From contig NC_011688.1 in the NCBI RefSeq assembly GCF_000150955.2, positions 372,001 to 436,000 on the forward strand: 64,000 nucleotides of DNA, read 5' to 3'. This document shows positions 24,750 to 36,200 of this stretch, piece by piece. The translations under genes were made by a program, and so were the position numbers. Numbering within the stretch: position 1 is the stretch's first letter; each line of letters starts with the position of its first letter. Source of the DNA: Phaeodactylum tricornutum CCAP 1055/1. Lineage: Eukaryota > Bacillariophyta > Bacillariophyceae > Surirellales > Neidiaceae. The notes below the pieces were generated by a model. That model worked only from the letters and a program-made list of their open reading frames with translations. It searched no databases and was not told the origin of the DNA.

Positions 24750-25845
24750 CTGGCATCATGTGCAGTGAGAGGTAGAACGTAATTAACTGCAAGAGCACGT
24801 TTTGATTTGTTGATGTTGAATGGTTATTATTTTGGTTTTGTGTTCAAGTAGGCCAATGACAGTCAGCTCCTCTTGCATTGCATATAGGACAAGAACGACA
24901 AATAGCAAGAGCGCGGAAGAGGCATACTTTTGACATAGTCAGCAAAAGAAGAGGCGTTTCACTAACTGTAAAGGGGATGGAAAAAGGTGAAAAACTCCCA
25001 AAGGAGACACAGAACGTGTTCAGTCTAAGTAGCATCATTTGGCGCTCGTATGTTGTTAAGTATTCAACCTATACAAACTAAACACCAAAATTTGTTCCGG
25101 ATGCCAACCGTTGTCGAAAGCTACAGGAAACAGCTAAACAATGCAGCTGAGCAAATGAATTATGTGTCATTTAAGATCTACAGCATCAGCCAATCCTTGA
25201 TCTACTTGTTGGTCTCTCCAGATGAATAATTGGAAAAAGTTTCGAGTGCAGGGAGATGTCCAAGAAATGGATTGAATTGGGGTGTAGGCTTACAGAATTT
25301 GCTCAAGCACATCACATCAAATGCATGGAGTTTGCCATGCAACGTCCTGTTTCGTTACTCACCATGTAGAGACGCAATGGAAAGTACAAGTTTCACACTC
25401 AAATGTAGTTTGTGCTTTTTGGCACCACAATATGCTCAGAACGAAGCAAAAATGTATGCAATATAGCTTGTAATAAATCTTTTTCTTACAACATTATTTT
25501 TCGAATTCCGGTGCCCAAAGCTCGAACTTTTTCAGCCTCTGCGTTTGTATCCATCTCCTATATACAGAGCAAACCAGATGCTGCCGTCAACAACGTTGTC
25601 ATCTCTGCCGTCCCTAGCACGATGCATAAGGTATCAACAAAATTATTCTCGAATTTTGCCATGACTTTCGGCGCGATCTTTACAAACTGCCTTGATGGCA
25701 CAGGTGTAAGGACATGCGGTTTGCCGTACAACCGATTCTGTGTGTTTTGCGCCTTCCACCACCTCGGATTGTCCGCATGCTAATGCGACAGCAATACTCA
25801 TGGTCGAGCGCAAACACCGCTCCAAATCCGGCGTAGGGCCTCCAA
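24750..25845. other. Intergenic region with left inverted-repeat arm
   Basis: This is the 3' flank of lipase copy 1. It contains the left arm of a 111-bp inverted repeat (24956-25066). Short ORFs have no recognisable protein character. Confidence 0.55.
24956..25066. repeat. Left arm of a ~110-bp inverted repeat
   Basis: The arm begins GTTTCACTA and ends TTAAGTATTCA. Its reverse complement recurs at 29561-29665 with a few mismatches and short indels; the segment CAGAACGTGTTCAGTCTAAG is identical. The arms flank 4.5 kb holding a degenerate gene. No target-site duplication is evident. Confidence 0.88.
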
Positions 25846-26728
25846 GGTGGTCAGCAAGTCCCGAATCGCCACCATCAAATCATCTTCCGCTCAACCCAAA
25901 GCCTCAAATCTGTATGGTAGATACTTGTTTCGGACCCGTTTGTCGGCGCCTTCCCAGTTTTACTTTGGCCACAGCCATACTGACGGCGGTGGTTTTGGCA
26001 ACGTCGGTACCACCAGTGTCAGCTTTCTCGAGGACCACGACGAGCAAGACTTGGTGGATCAGAACGCTCTCGAATGGCCTTCTTCCACCAATTAAGATTG
26101 GTGGCCAACACTTCCAGGGCGGGACAAATGGAAGAGGACGCCGCCGACGCAAACTTTGGTTCGAATCGCGCCGCAAGCCTTTGCAGCAACAGGCTCGTCG
26201 TGCAAAACCATCTTTCCTCCTTTCAGGAAGGGCGACGGGGCATGTGCATCGTCATTCCCGACGTGCAGCACCCGTAAGACGGGCGTCCCGGGGCGGCATC
26301 CCACCCCCCACACGTTGCGGTAGACTCGATTACCACGGATCCGCTACGCCGGGTTTCGTCCACCTCCCGTTGCGTCTCCGAGGAACGCCCCAAAGTCGAT
26401 GGTACTGGTCCGATGCAGTTTGATCCACAGCAAGTCCGCGTGTTGGATGAGAATCAGCAGTCTCGCAACTTTGATTCGTTTTACGACGAGCTGAATATTA
26501 CGGCGGCGCCTTTTGCACCCGTGTGGAGGGAGACAACGCACCCCAAACACGACGAACACTCACGGGCACCCGTCGATGCCGAGGTTCCGTTTTATTTGTA
26601 CAATCCCCAACGTAATTTGGAATGAATCGTTGACTCCTCCGCGTCTCCGACGACCGCCACAATGTCGACAGATCTCCAGCAATCGCGCCGTCGTACGAGT
26701 GCGAGGAACGTTGATCGTTCGGCGTTCC

Positions 26729-26996
26729 CCGTGGTCGCACTCTTTTCCGACGACGACGAAGACCAGTACGATCGCGTCGGTGATGATGACTACACCACCT
26801 AGAGCATCGAGACCAGTGACAAATACAAGACCGAGAAAGACGACGATAATGACACCAACAAGACTCCATCTTCATCCCAAACCCTGTCAAATCGGTCGTC
26901 ACCCTTTGACGAAGACTCGGTATCGCAAGAACCAGCGGAAACGCCCAACGACGAAAACGCTTCCGTTGCGACTCCGTCGACGGTCCAGGACCAGCC
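26729..26996. repeat. Direct repeat, copy A (~260 bp)
   Basis: The copy starts CCGTGGTCGCACTCTTTT and ends at a GTCCAGGACCA segment. The same order of motifs recurs at 29095-29350 with scattered differences and small in-frame indels, so both copies seem to derive from coding DNA for an SDDEDQYDRVG-containing segment. Confidence 0.88.
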
Positions 26997-29094
26997 GATA
27001 GCGGTGCGTCGATCCTCCACACTCTCTTGTTTGGACCGTGAAAGCATTGAAGCCAACGTCCAGTAACAAATAGACCAGCAACTGAAGGGCGTCGCCGTCA
27101 CGCCGAAACACCAAACGCGACACCGCCCGAGTCTTGCAGAACGGGCCGAGGATCTGGGAAGTTACGGCAGCGATCCACCCCAAACCAAGGCCCGAGCCGT
27201 GACGCAGGCGACAAAAAAGGGAAATGCTCCTCTAGATCAAGCCACAACCCGAGTAACCGCTCCGGAGTCCCGCAAGCCGTGGTGGGGCATACCAGTACCG
27301 CCAGCATTCGAGTGGCCCGCACGTCGGAATCAACGGAACCGATCCAAACAGCGCACGCCGTTGCAGCCAAGAAATCAGGCAAGGTCGAGTCAGTCCAACC
27401 GAAGCCAGCCAAGACAGTTCAACCGCAAGAATCCCGTCAATCGTCTTCTTCCCAGAACTTGCCCATATTGCTCCAGCTGGCGGGGTGGAAAGCACCCAGC
27501 GCGACAACCAACAAAGGGCAACGGAACAGCAACGGCTCAAATGCATCTACTTCGACTGCAGCAGGTGTTGCCAAACAGCCCAACAACATTCCCATCTTGT
27601 TGCAGCTTGCTGGTTGGAAGAGCGAAAGTACAAAGGAAAAACAGGGCATCCAGAGACTAGCTCTTACGGAAAAGCAGCTCTCCAAAGGCCCCCCGGGCCG
27701 ACGTAGTAACGTCATGGTGACGCGAACGGTTGCACCGACTCGGCGTCGTCAGAGTGCGCCACCACTGTCGGCCGTTCCGAAAGACGGCAATCGGGCTTCT
27801 AATCGAGAATCGAGCGCCTCTGAACCGATCTTCCGGAAAGGAACAACATCCCAAATCCAAAAGGAGAATCAGGGTAAGAACATTGCCACCATACTGCAGC
27901 AAACGTATCCAATTGCGACGGCCTTCTCTATGGATGCGATCCATGACCTTCAACCGGCACAGGTGCGTTTCGATCCGAACCACATTAAGAACTGCCAAGG
28001 CGGGATCGCGCCCGCTCTCCACGGCTGTAGGAGTTGTTTCAGTGAATGGATCAAACGAGATTAGTACGGGGCTGAAAAGTCCGGCGGCCTCTTCAACGTG
28101 CACTACGGAAACACCTCTGAGTCAAGGATCTATTCCCATACTGTCAGAGGAGGCTATGGGTAACGCGGCCTTCTTGTTCTCTCCCAGTTATATGGGGAAA
28201 GACAAGGCATCCTCGGAGCAAATGAGATTGGCTCCACCAGCGGGAGTTATGCACCGTGATCACGCTTCTTCCTTTGCCTTGTCAACCTTCGATTCCCGCT
28301 GTCGTGTTTCTGGATCTTCCCTCTCGACCAAACCAGTCGCGATTCGTCCCCTTCACAATGTTGTCGACGACAGTGGCAGCAACCGTAGCTATCATACCAA
28401 CAGCAAGACTGTTTGGAGCATTGATGAGGCTTCCAAGGAGGGCAGTGACGTCGGTAAACGCAATAGCAGTATAACAACGTATGACGATACCATGCGAGGA
28501 AAGTTTGCGAGCAAGGAATCACAAAAGTTTGAAATGCCACAAATTGTTAATGCACTCTCGGATCTCACTGATACGACTGGACGGGAGAGTGGAATGGGCA
28601 CAAGTACGCGAAGAGAGCAAGAACGTACTCCCCGAGTGTCCCCTATTCCTGAAGTCTCCATACGCCACGGCGGCAACATACTGGACCGAGAAGAGGAAGA
28701 AGAGGACATGGAGATATTCGAAAGCGAAAGCAGTGATGAGAACGTCGTAGGACCCACAGCGACATGGACATACCGAGCAGATGGAGAGAAAAGTGGAGTA
28801 ACTCCGTTCCGCTCTGGTGTTAGTGTCAAGTATGCGACGAACTCTCCCTTTTTGCGATTTCAAGATGCCAAAACAAAGTTTACGGGAGGACCAAGTGCCG
28901 ATGAGCCGACCGAAGATTTCGAGGATCCGGAGGCTCCCAATACAGTGCAACGCGTGACGGGCGGTGGACTAGTTTCATCCCGCATTGCCGCCATGGAGCA
29001 ACGGGCAGCTGCGGCTGGCGTCTCGGGACCACTAGGCAATAGTGGGAAGGTGGTGCCTCGCAAGGTTCGACGTGCCACGACTGGAAGAAAACGG

Positions 29095-29350
29095 CCGTGG
29101 TCGCACTCTTTTCTGACGACGAAGACCAGTACGATCGCGTCGGTGGTGCTGACTACACTACCAACAGTACCAAGACCAGGGACAGGTACAAGACCGGGAA
29201 GGATGACAATGATGACACCAACAAGACTCCACCTCCATCCAAAACCTAGTCAAATCGTTCGTCACCCTTCGACGAAGACTCGGTGACGCAAGAACCAACA
29301 GAAACGCCCGACGACGACAACGCTTCCGTTACGACTGTCCAGGACCAACC
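29095..29350. repeat. Direct repeat, copy B (~260 bp)
   Basis: This is the second copy of the repeat at 26729-26996, in the same orientation, 2.4 kb downstream. Its joining point with the preceding open frame is out of phase, consistent with a duplication event rather than an ordinary protein repeat. Confidence 0.88.
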
Positions 29351-29356
29351 AATCTA

Positions 29357-30050
29357 GAGTAGCTGCCATTGCATGCAGCCTTCCAGATCGTCGTCCGAAG
29401 TTCCCAAAGAGGTTTGCTACCAAAACAAACGTGTTTCTTTTGCGGTGGCAGGTGTGTTGCCCTGAGATCTCTCATCGGCTCATCGGAGACCCAGCGATAA
29501 AGATCTTTGCGGGAAACGTCGGCATCGTGGACAAATTTTTGGCGTTTACTTGAAACAGTATGAATACTTAATAATATACGAGCTCCAGATGATGCTACTT
29601 AGACTGAACACGTTCTGTCCCCTCATGAGAGTTTTTCACCTTTTCCCATCCCCTTTTAGTGAAACTCCCCCCAAAAAACTTTGGAAAACAGCAAATAATT
29701 TGACAGTTTGACTTTTAAGTAGTAACCAACATAAATCAATGTAAGAGTATCTAACAGACGGGGATATTTGTGACAACATCCCATTCTCGGAATTCTGAGT
29801 CCATCTTTAAGAGAAAGATATCCTATACCTGGTACATGATCAACGGTTGATCTTAAACACATGTACATGCAGTTTCGAATATCGCTTGTCGCAAATTTTG
29901 TGAATTTCCTGTAGTCGTTCCTGCATACGTCGTAGGGGAGAAACATTATTTTACATTTACGGTGGGGAGTAAAAGCTTTGTTTCGCATAAAAAAACACCC
30001 TCACGATCCTTCGTGTCGGCGTCCGTCAACAATAAGGGCAAATCTCCTAC
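29357..30050. other. Intergenic region upstream of lipase copy 2
   Basis: This region contains the right inverted-repeat arm (29561-29665) and the promoter of lipase copy 2. No coding sequence was recognised. Confidence 0.55.
29561..29665. repeat. Right arm of a ~110-bp inverted repeat
   Basis: Reverse complement of 24956-25066, including the long identical core CTTAGACTGAACACGTTCTG. The arm lies about 390 bp before the ATG of lipase copy 2, whereas the left arm lies about 200 bp after the stop of copy 1. Confidence 0.88.
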
Positions 30051-32056
30051 ATGATAATTCGTATCATCTCCTACCTGTCCTTCTTCGCCCTCTCCTCGAA
30101 TGTCGCTATTGCGGCATCGATGGCCGAGAACAACCGAAAGTTGTTCTCGGTGATGGAGTTCCTTCGCGATCCCTTTGCCCAGGAAACCGCCCGTTTTGAT
30201 ACCTCTCAGCACCAGCGCCGACGTCGAGCTTTGCAAGAGTCTCCGGCTTGCGGCGACCAGATAACAACCATTACAGCGGGTGAGATTCAGCAAATTGCCA
30301 CTCTGTTGTTGGGCACAGTATTGGTGGGCGATTTGGCGGCTTTCGGTGATGTAGCGTTAGCGGCAATCGATCAGGCAATCAAATACGATTTACGAGCCGT
30401 CAAGATCTGCAGTTCTTGCATCGAAACCAACATATTGACCGCAGCTGAATCTTGGAGGAGTGCGGAAGGATTTGGCTCTTACAATACATACTGCAACGAA
30501 AGTTTTTTTGGCTTTGATGCCCAACACAGCAGTGTCATATTTCTACCGCTTGAAAGCGAGACTGGTTTGCCAATTAGGGGGAAGCTGCGTGGCGTTATGG
30601 CTATGCACGGATTATTGTTTGAAAATGGAGATTCCCCGAGCGAGATCTTGCCTACCAATCTGACACAAGCCTTGGTGGCTACTGGTCCCGAAGTATTCTT
30701 CTTGGCAATCACGGACTTCTTAGAAAGCTTGGTGGCGTCTTCCTCGGGGGCAGTTTCGTTGATTCCAGACTTTCTAGGCTATGGAGAAACAGTTTCTACT
30801 CACAATCGAGTAAGTTTCTTATGATGTGCGGCTGCACGCTGTACTACAAAGTATATCTGGAAAGCCACATGCACTTATACTCTTTCCTTTTCGTTATCAT
30901 AGACCAGTTATCTGCCGGAATTTTACATGCAGTCAGCTGCCCAGGCCTATTTTGGAGCACAGAGCTATTTGAACCAAAGTACAAACGGATGCACACAGCT
31001 AGACAACGTCTGGAGTGTGGTTGGGTCCTCTGATGGCGCTTTTGGGTCCATTCCCACAGCCAAAGCCCTCCAAGCTTTGGACAATCGTATTCTGAATGTA
31101 TTTGCCGGTGCTCCCTACCTAGATACCAACATACAACTCAGATTTGTTTTTGGTAAGAAAAAAAAATAGACTTGGAGCTAGATAAGCAATGTAGAGCAAT
31201 ATGGACAACTCACATCCCTTCTTGCTCATCCTCAGACACATACATCAGTGGCAGCTTTAGTCTAGACAAAAACAATGCCCTCCTGCAACTTTTTGTCCCC
31301 TATCTTGGCTTTGTGGGCTCTATCGAGAGCCCGGGCTACCCAAACACGGGGACAGGGCAAATCTTCATTAACGCATCTCAGTATGATGCAGTTACCGAGT
31401 GGATGGCAAATCCTTCGCCGTTCGATCGCGTCGAGCTTAATGCTGTTGTGCCGTTTCCAGCGCTGGACATCTTAAACGAAGACTTAGTTGAAATGTATCA
31501 AACAGCAATTGCCACCAACGTTACCAATCCTTGTGTGGAAGGCCTGGCTTCCAACAAAACGGATAAGCTGTGCGCCGTCATCAATCAAGGGAGCCTACTC
31601 AGCGTTCTCCAAAGCTTTGACATTCAAACTCAGCTTTGCTACAGCCAAGGAGACACAATCAATACCCCTGATAATTTTATCCCCGAGATTTTTGAGAACT
31701 CGCTTGTCTCTAAAGCAACTTCGCTTTTAAACGGAATATTACCCATTACAGGTGATCATGCGGAAGCTGTGTTCCTTTGCAAAATCAACCCAATTAGCTA
31801 CTTTGCCATCACCGGTCCTTCAAGTGCCGATCCTCCGGCTCTGGTCACTCCCCTTGAAGGTGATAAATCTGCTAGCTGCCAAAACGGGATGGTATCTCCT
31901 ACCACTGTTCCGTTTACCAATCCAACAATTGCTCCTTCAAATGATTCCCCTCGTGCTCCAACTTTGGTACCAGTGCCTGGTCGTAGTTCCAGCACAATAA
32001 AAAAGGGATTGTCATTTGTATCCTTTGTAATTGGAGCTTGGATAATATCTATTTGA
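30051..32056 (+). CDS. Secretory-lipase-like alpha/beta hydrolase, copy 2 (intact)
   Basis: Exons 30051-30809, 30903-31152 and 31236-32056 give 609 residues. A signal peptide (MIIRIISYLSFFALSSNVAIA) is followed by a Cys-containing N-terminal region, LIPDFLGYGE near the end of exon 1, and the nucleophile elbow G-S-S-D-G with Ser at about 296. QGDTINTPDNF and TGDHAEAVF are likely to hold the catalytic Asp and His. A Ser/Thr/Pro-rich stalk precedes a C-terminal hydrophobic tail (SFVSFVIGAWIISI), which suggests GPI anchoring or surface retention. The fold and elbow suit the secretory (LIP-type) lipase/esterase group; the substrate is unproven. It is a close paralogue of copy 1, in the same orientation with conserved introns. 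Expression could be extracellular hydrolysis of lipids or esters. Confidence 0.85.
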
Positions 32057-32827
32057 TCCTTTTTCCACTGGAGGCCTATCAACGCTATTGCCTTTTCTTT
32101 ACAGTTAGGTCTGAAGTGAAAAAGACGTCAAAATAGAAAGATACCAGGCTCCCTATTTGTAGTTGAAGTTGTCTGATTGTTTTTAACTGTGTATGTCAAT
32201 ATTTCAAAACGCATAAAACAGCGCTAGTGTTGGCGTTTCTCTCTGGAGTTCAGAGTCAGTCAGGACCCTAATTTTTAAAGAGGAAATTCACTAATCCCGC
32301 CTCGATGAGGCCGCAAAATCAGAAATCCGGCCAAAACCTAGATTTAGTAAAATAGCTAAGGTAGTTACAGAGTTTTTTTTTAAGTAATTGGATCACACAC
32401 GTTAGTAAACTTCAAACTTACATTCTCAAGCCACTTTTCGTAAAGAAATATCAATGGATCATCTCTCAGAGTCAAGATGCCTCCTACGAACGAAGTGTCT
32501 TTTGGAGAACATATTCCATCGCAGGCCTCAAATAATCCTTGAGCGTGTTCAATCCAGCATCTCAAAAATTAATAGAGAATGATATCTTTAAATACTTGAA
32601 TTATTTAAGATCCATATTTCTTCGTAAAAATCGCTACTAAGGAAAGCAATGGGGAATCTTGATTTTGGCCGGATTAGTGATTTTTCGGCCTCATCGAGGC
32701 CGGATCAGTGAATTTCCTCTTTTTCTAGACGATCAACCCGTAGAACAAAAGGTTGTCTCGACTTTTTTCGCATAGATAGGAACGCATGCGGAACAGGGGG
32801 GCGAAAGCCGGCAGAGATCGGCTTGAC
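32057..32827. other. Gene-free interval holding a foldback element
   Basis: Downstream of lipase copy 2, this stretch is mostly a small inverted-repeat element (32277-32722). The LTR element follows directly at 32828. No gene was recognised. Confidence 0.6.
32277..32722. mobile_element. Foldback/MITE-like element (446 bp)
   Basis: Both ends start AAAGAGGAAATTCACT when read inward and share about 66 bp, including a CCTCGATGAGGCCG block and AATCCGGCCAAAA. The middle is AT-rich and has no coding sequence. Terminal inverted repeats, small size and lack of a transposase suggest a non-autonomous DNA transposon. A target-site duplication is not obvious, so the exact ends are provisional. Related sequence occurs at 49990-50040. 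Confidence 0.75.
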
Positions 32828-32969
32828 TGTGTAAATCTCACCGGAGTGGATACGTAGGTCCATATTTACAGTACATTCCATACAGGACGTGATGACAAGG
32901 TTAAATTATAGGGACTGTGACATACTACCTATGTCACATCACCAGATCCACTACCACTGGATTTGCTCA
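32828..32969 (-). repeat. 3' LTR of the copia element
   Basis: The 142-bp repeat matches 39430-39580. On the element's strand it runs TGAGCAAATCC...GATTTACACA, the TG...CA ends usual for LTRs. Confidence 0.93.
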
Positions 32970-33203
32970 GTCCCCTCACATTATTATTCGTAACTCAGAA
33001 TGATAAGGTGACCAAACAATCCGTCCAGCTCCTGGGATCACGACCAAATCCATGATCAACAACCAAATCGACAACCGTCTTTAAAAACAAATATAAAAAT
33101 CATATCCACGTTGTAATAACGCTCACAGAAACCCACTCTTGTAATGCAATTCCGCACGGTGGGAGGTACGATGCTTCTTCCAAAGCAAGGGACCCAAATA
33201 AAG

Positions 33204-36200
33204 TCAATACAAGATCCTCGAAACTAGTTCTTGAATCCGATGACCATCCAAGTTCTTCGTTAGCAAATCTGCTAAGTTCGTCTTGGTACTTTCGTGGGCA
33301 ATCCGAATGATGTCGGCCGCACACGCTTCTCTCACACGATGGTAGCAAATGCTAACATGTTTCTTTTTCAAAACCGACTCCGATCGCGACGCATTGGTAA
33401 CTACCGATTGATTGTCCCCAAAAACGTTTGCCGGTCCATCCAGAGGCAGACCCATCATTCGAAGTTTGTACCGTAAACCAATCAATAGCTCCGTCGCAAT
33501 CTTCATCGCAACAAATTCCGAACCAAACGTAGACGTTTCCACAGTGTTCTGTCGCTTCGAAAACCATATCACCGGTGCCTTATTCACAAATATCAAAACA
33601 CCCGTTCTCGAACGACGCGTTACCTGATCGCCTGCATGGTCGGCATCAACGAAAGCATTCAGCTGAACTTCCTTACCGCGAGGCTCCGGCATATTCCCCG
33701 GAATCGGTTCTTTCGCATCGGGATAGAAATCCTGCCAGTCACACTGAGTAAACTTGTCTTTCCACGAAATAAACGTATCGTCGAAAACAACTTTAGATCG
33801 TCCATGTACCTTCAGATATCCAAATATGTGAAACACTTGATCCAAATGTCCCTCCCTGGGCTGAGCGAGATATTGCGACAACATCGAAACTTGCGCAAAG
33901 ATATCGATCCGCCCCAATTCAACTGCCCATCGCAAGATTCCAATTAGGTTTTGGTAGTAGTTAGCCTTCTCCGCTCCCAACACTGGCGATACATCCAATT
34001 CCGGACGGTATGATTGCGACATAACCGTATGTCCTGACCGCGTGGTAAACCTCTGCCCAATTTTGAAAAGCTCATTTTCAACGTTGGTTACCGCAGCTTT
34101 CACGTAGTCATCCGAACTCATGTACCAATGCTCTTTGGTAGCTCCTGGCAATTTATACTTTCCAACGTTAGCACCCAAATAACGATCGGGAGGACCATAC
34201 TTCTTCCGGGTCTTCGGATCTTCTTTAAACTTATAGAGACTCGATAACGTTTCCATAATACGATCCGGCTTCTCTGACACTGCCAAAATGTCATCAACAT
34301 AAATGAGTACATATTCATAGTATTTGTCCCCATTACCTTTGACAGCCGGTCGCAACCAAACATCGGGATCCGCCACGCAGGGTCGAAACTTTAAATCCGA
34401 CATCGTTTGTGCTAAGTGCGCATGCCACGCCGCGCCGGAACTCTTTAAACCGTATAGAGCCCGAACAATTAACACGCGAAGTCCTTGTCTCGCCGCACCA
34501 AACTCGGGGCCCGCAATTGTGTACACACTTTCCCGACAATCCGCGTTTAAGTAGGCATTCTGCGCATCCGCTGCCAAAATGTCCAATCCATTTAACGCTG
34601 CCGCCATAAATGCAATCCGAACACTTTCTCGAGAAACTACCGACGAATAAGTCAAAGCCGCCGGTGCTTCCGTCATGTGTCCCCCAGCCACATACCGTGC
34701 CTTGCGAGTCAAATCAAGTTTCACATCAAATATAATATGACAATCAATTTTCTGGCAACCAACCGGGAGATTTTCGTCCCCTTCGAGGAACTTGAATGCT
34801 GGCATTACGTTTGCCATCTCTTTCTCGATCGCACGTTTCCAGAACTCGGTCCCCGTTTCCGCGTCAATCTCCAACGCGTCCTTTACCGATTTGGGAACAC
34901 GAATACCAAATTTGTGAGTGCGTTTCCAGTACCGAGCTTTTACCTTAGAAATAATCCGATCGCGACGTCGTAGAACGTCTTTGATCCACCAGATAAAGGC
35001 CGGTTCTTCTGCAAGCTTGTTAGCCACTGCGTACTCCGCCACTTGCACAGGATTCGATTCTTTTAGGTTAGCGAGGCGTTCCCATGTAGACGTCCCGTCT
35101 TTCCACTGAATCAAAAGCTTCCATCCTTTCGTCGTCCGACGTAAATGCCGATTGGAGCCGTCTTTGCCGGCATACATGTCGTCACGAGACACAGCCGATG
35201 CATCCTTAGAGTGGTCTATGATCTCGTCGATCAACTGGAACTGCCGTCCGTCTTGATCAACTTCAGAGTACAAAGACTCTGCAATGATATTAGCCGAATA
35301 CTCTTTTTCGGTCCCATCCGGGAACTCGACTGTGTAAACACGGGTATCCAAAATTGGGTTAGAATTTGCAACGCCAACGGGGTTTCCATCCGTATCCCGC
35401 TTACGGCCGGTAACTTTGGCCCGTTGCTTTCCGTCCCCCAATGCCAACACCACTTCGGCCGAGAGATACTTATCAAAGGATTCTTCCGTGTACTCGTCGG
35501 CTTCCGGCATGGATGCCTCCTTCTCTACGGGGTCGATATCTTCATTGATCGCAGCATACACACGATTGGCTTTCCAGCCAAATCCGCCGTCCGGCACATG
35601 CGTGTCGCCCCTGTTGAGGAAGTCCTGGACCGACTTGTCAAAATCCTTCAACCTAGTCTTGAAGCTGTCCAATCCACGCTCCTCCTCTGAAACTGGCTGC
35701 ACTGTAGACCGTGCAATTACTCGTCCCGACTGGGGAACAATCCAGCAACATAATGCCTGTCCAACTCTGTGAGCAGGACCCAACCACCGGCCAAGCAATT
35801 TCTTTTCCTCCGGAAAGTCCCCAGGGTCCAGATACCACACAGGCTGGTACATCCTATACTCGAGCCACTCTGTGATATCTGGAGTCTCCCCGGTAACGTG
35901 CTCAATGGGCGTCCTACCTTTCAAATCATACAGAGGGTGTGCGGTCCGAGATCGAATCTCCGAGACGTACTCGGCCACGTAATCCCAAAATCGTCGCGGA
36001 ATTCCCTCGTGGGACATGATCCAAAGCACCTGCTTCTTCAGTTCCCGGATTTCCGCTTCCGCCCTGTTTTGCCACGGGGTCAGTGGTTCAGACACTGTCT
36101 GTTTCACCGGACCGTAGCTCTGACAAACTTTCCGCCAGTGCCCGGTAGTGAGCTCTTTCGCTCCGTCAGTGTGCATATGCGTTGGCACACCGACATCCTG

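Larger units (their letters stand above)
25846..29356 (+). pseudogene. Degenerate low-complexity protein gene
   Basis: Protein-like reading continues on the plus strand but moves between frames and crosses several in-frame stops. Segments are QFDPQQVRVLDENQQSR near 26413-26625; SDDDEDQYDRVG near 26740, interrupted by TAG; an open stretch 27279-28064 with the repeated motif PILLQLAGWK; and another frame about 28030-29090 (EEEEEDMEIFESESSDEN and more). A 260-bp direct repeat (26729-26996 and 29095-29350) sits in it. Residue make-up (Ser/Thr/Asp/Asn/Gln-rich, disordered) and the PILLQLAGWK repeats do not match a family I recognise. With no clean introns bridging the breaks, I read it as a decayed host gene, possibly rearranged by the internal duplication. 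A heavily spliced live gene is less likely. Confidence 0.6.

Noticed and set aside
24956-29665. Reading the inverted repeat as transposon ends
   Set aside because: No target-site duplication and no transposase were found, so it is reported as an unexplained inverted repeat rather than as a named element.
32828-32969. Solo LTR
   Set aside because: A second near-identical copy in the same orientation at 39430-39580 encloses gag and pol, so this is one end of a complete-looking element.
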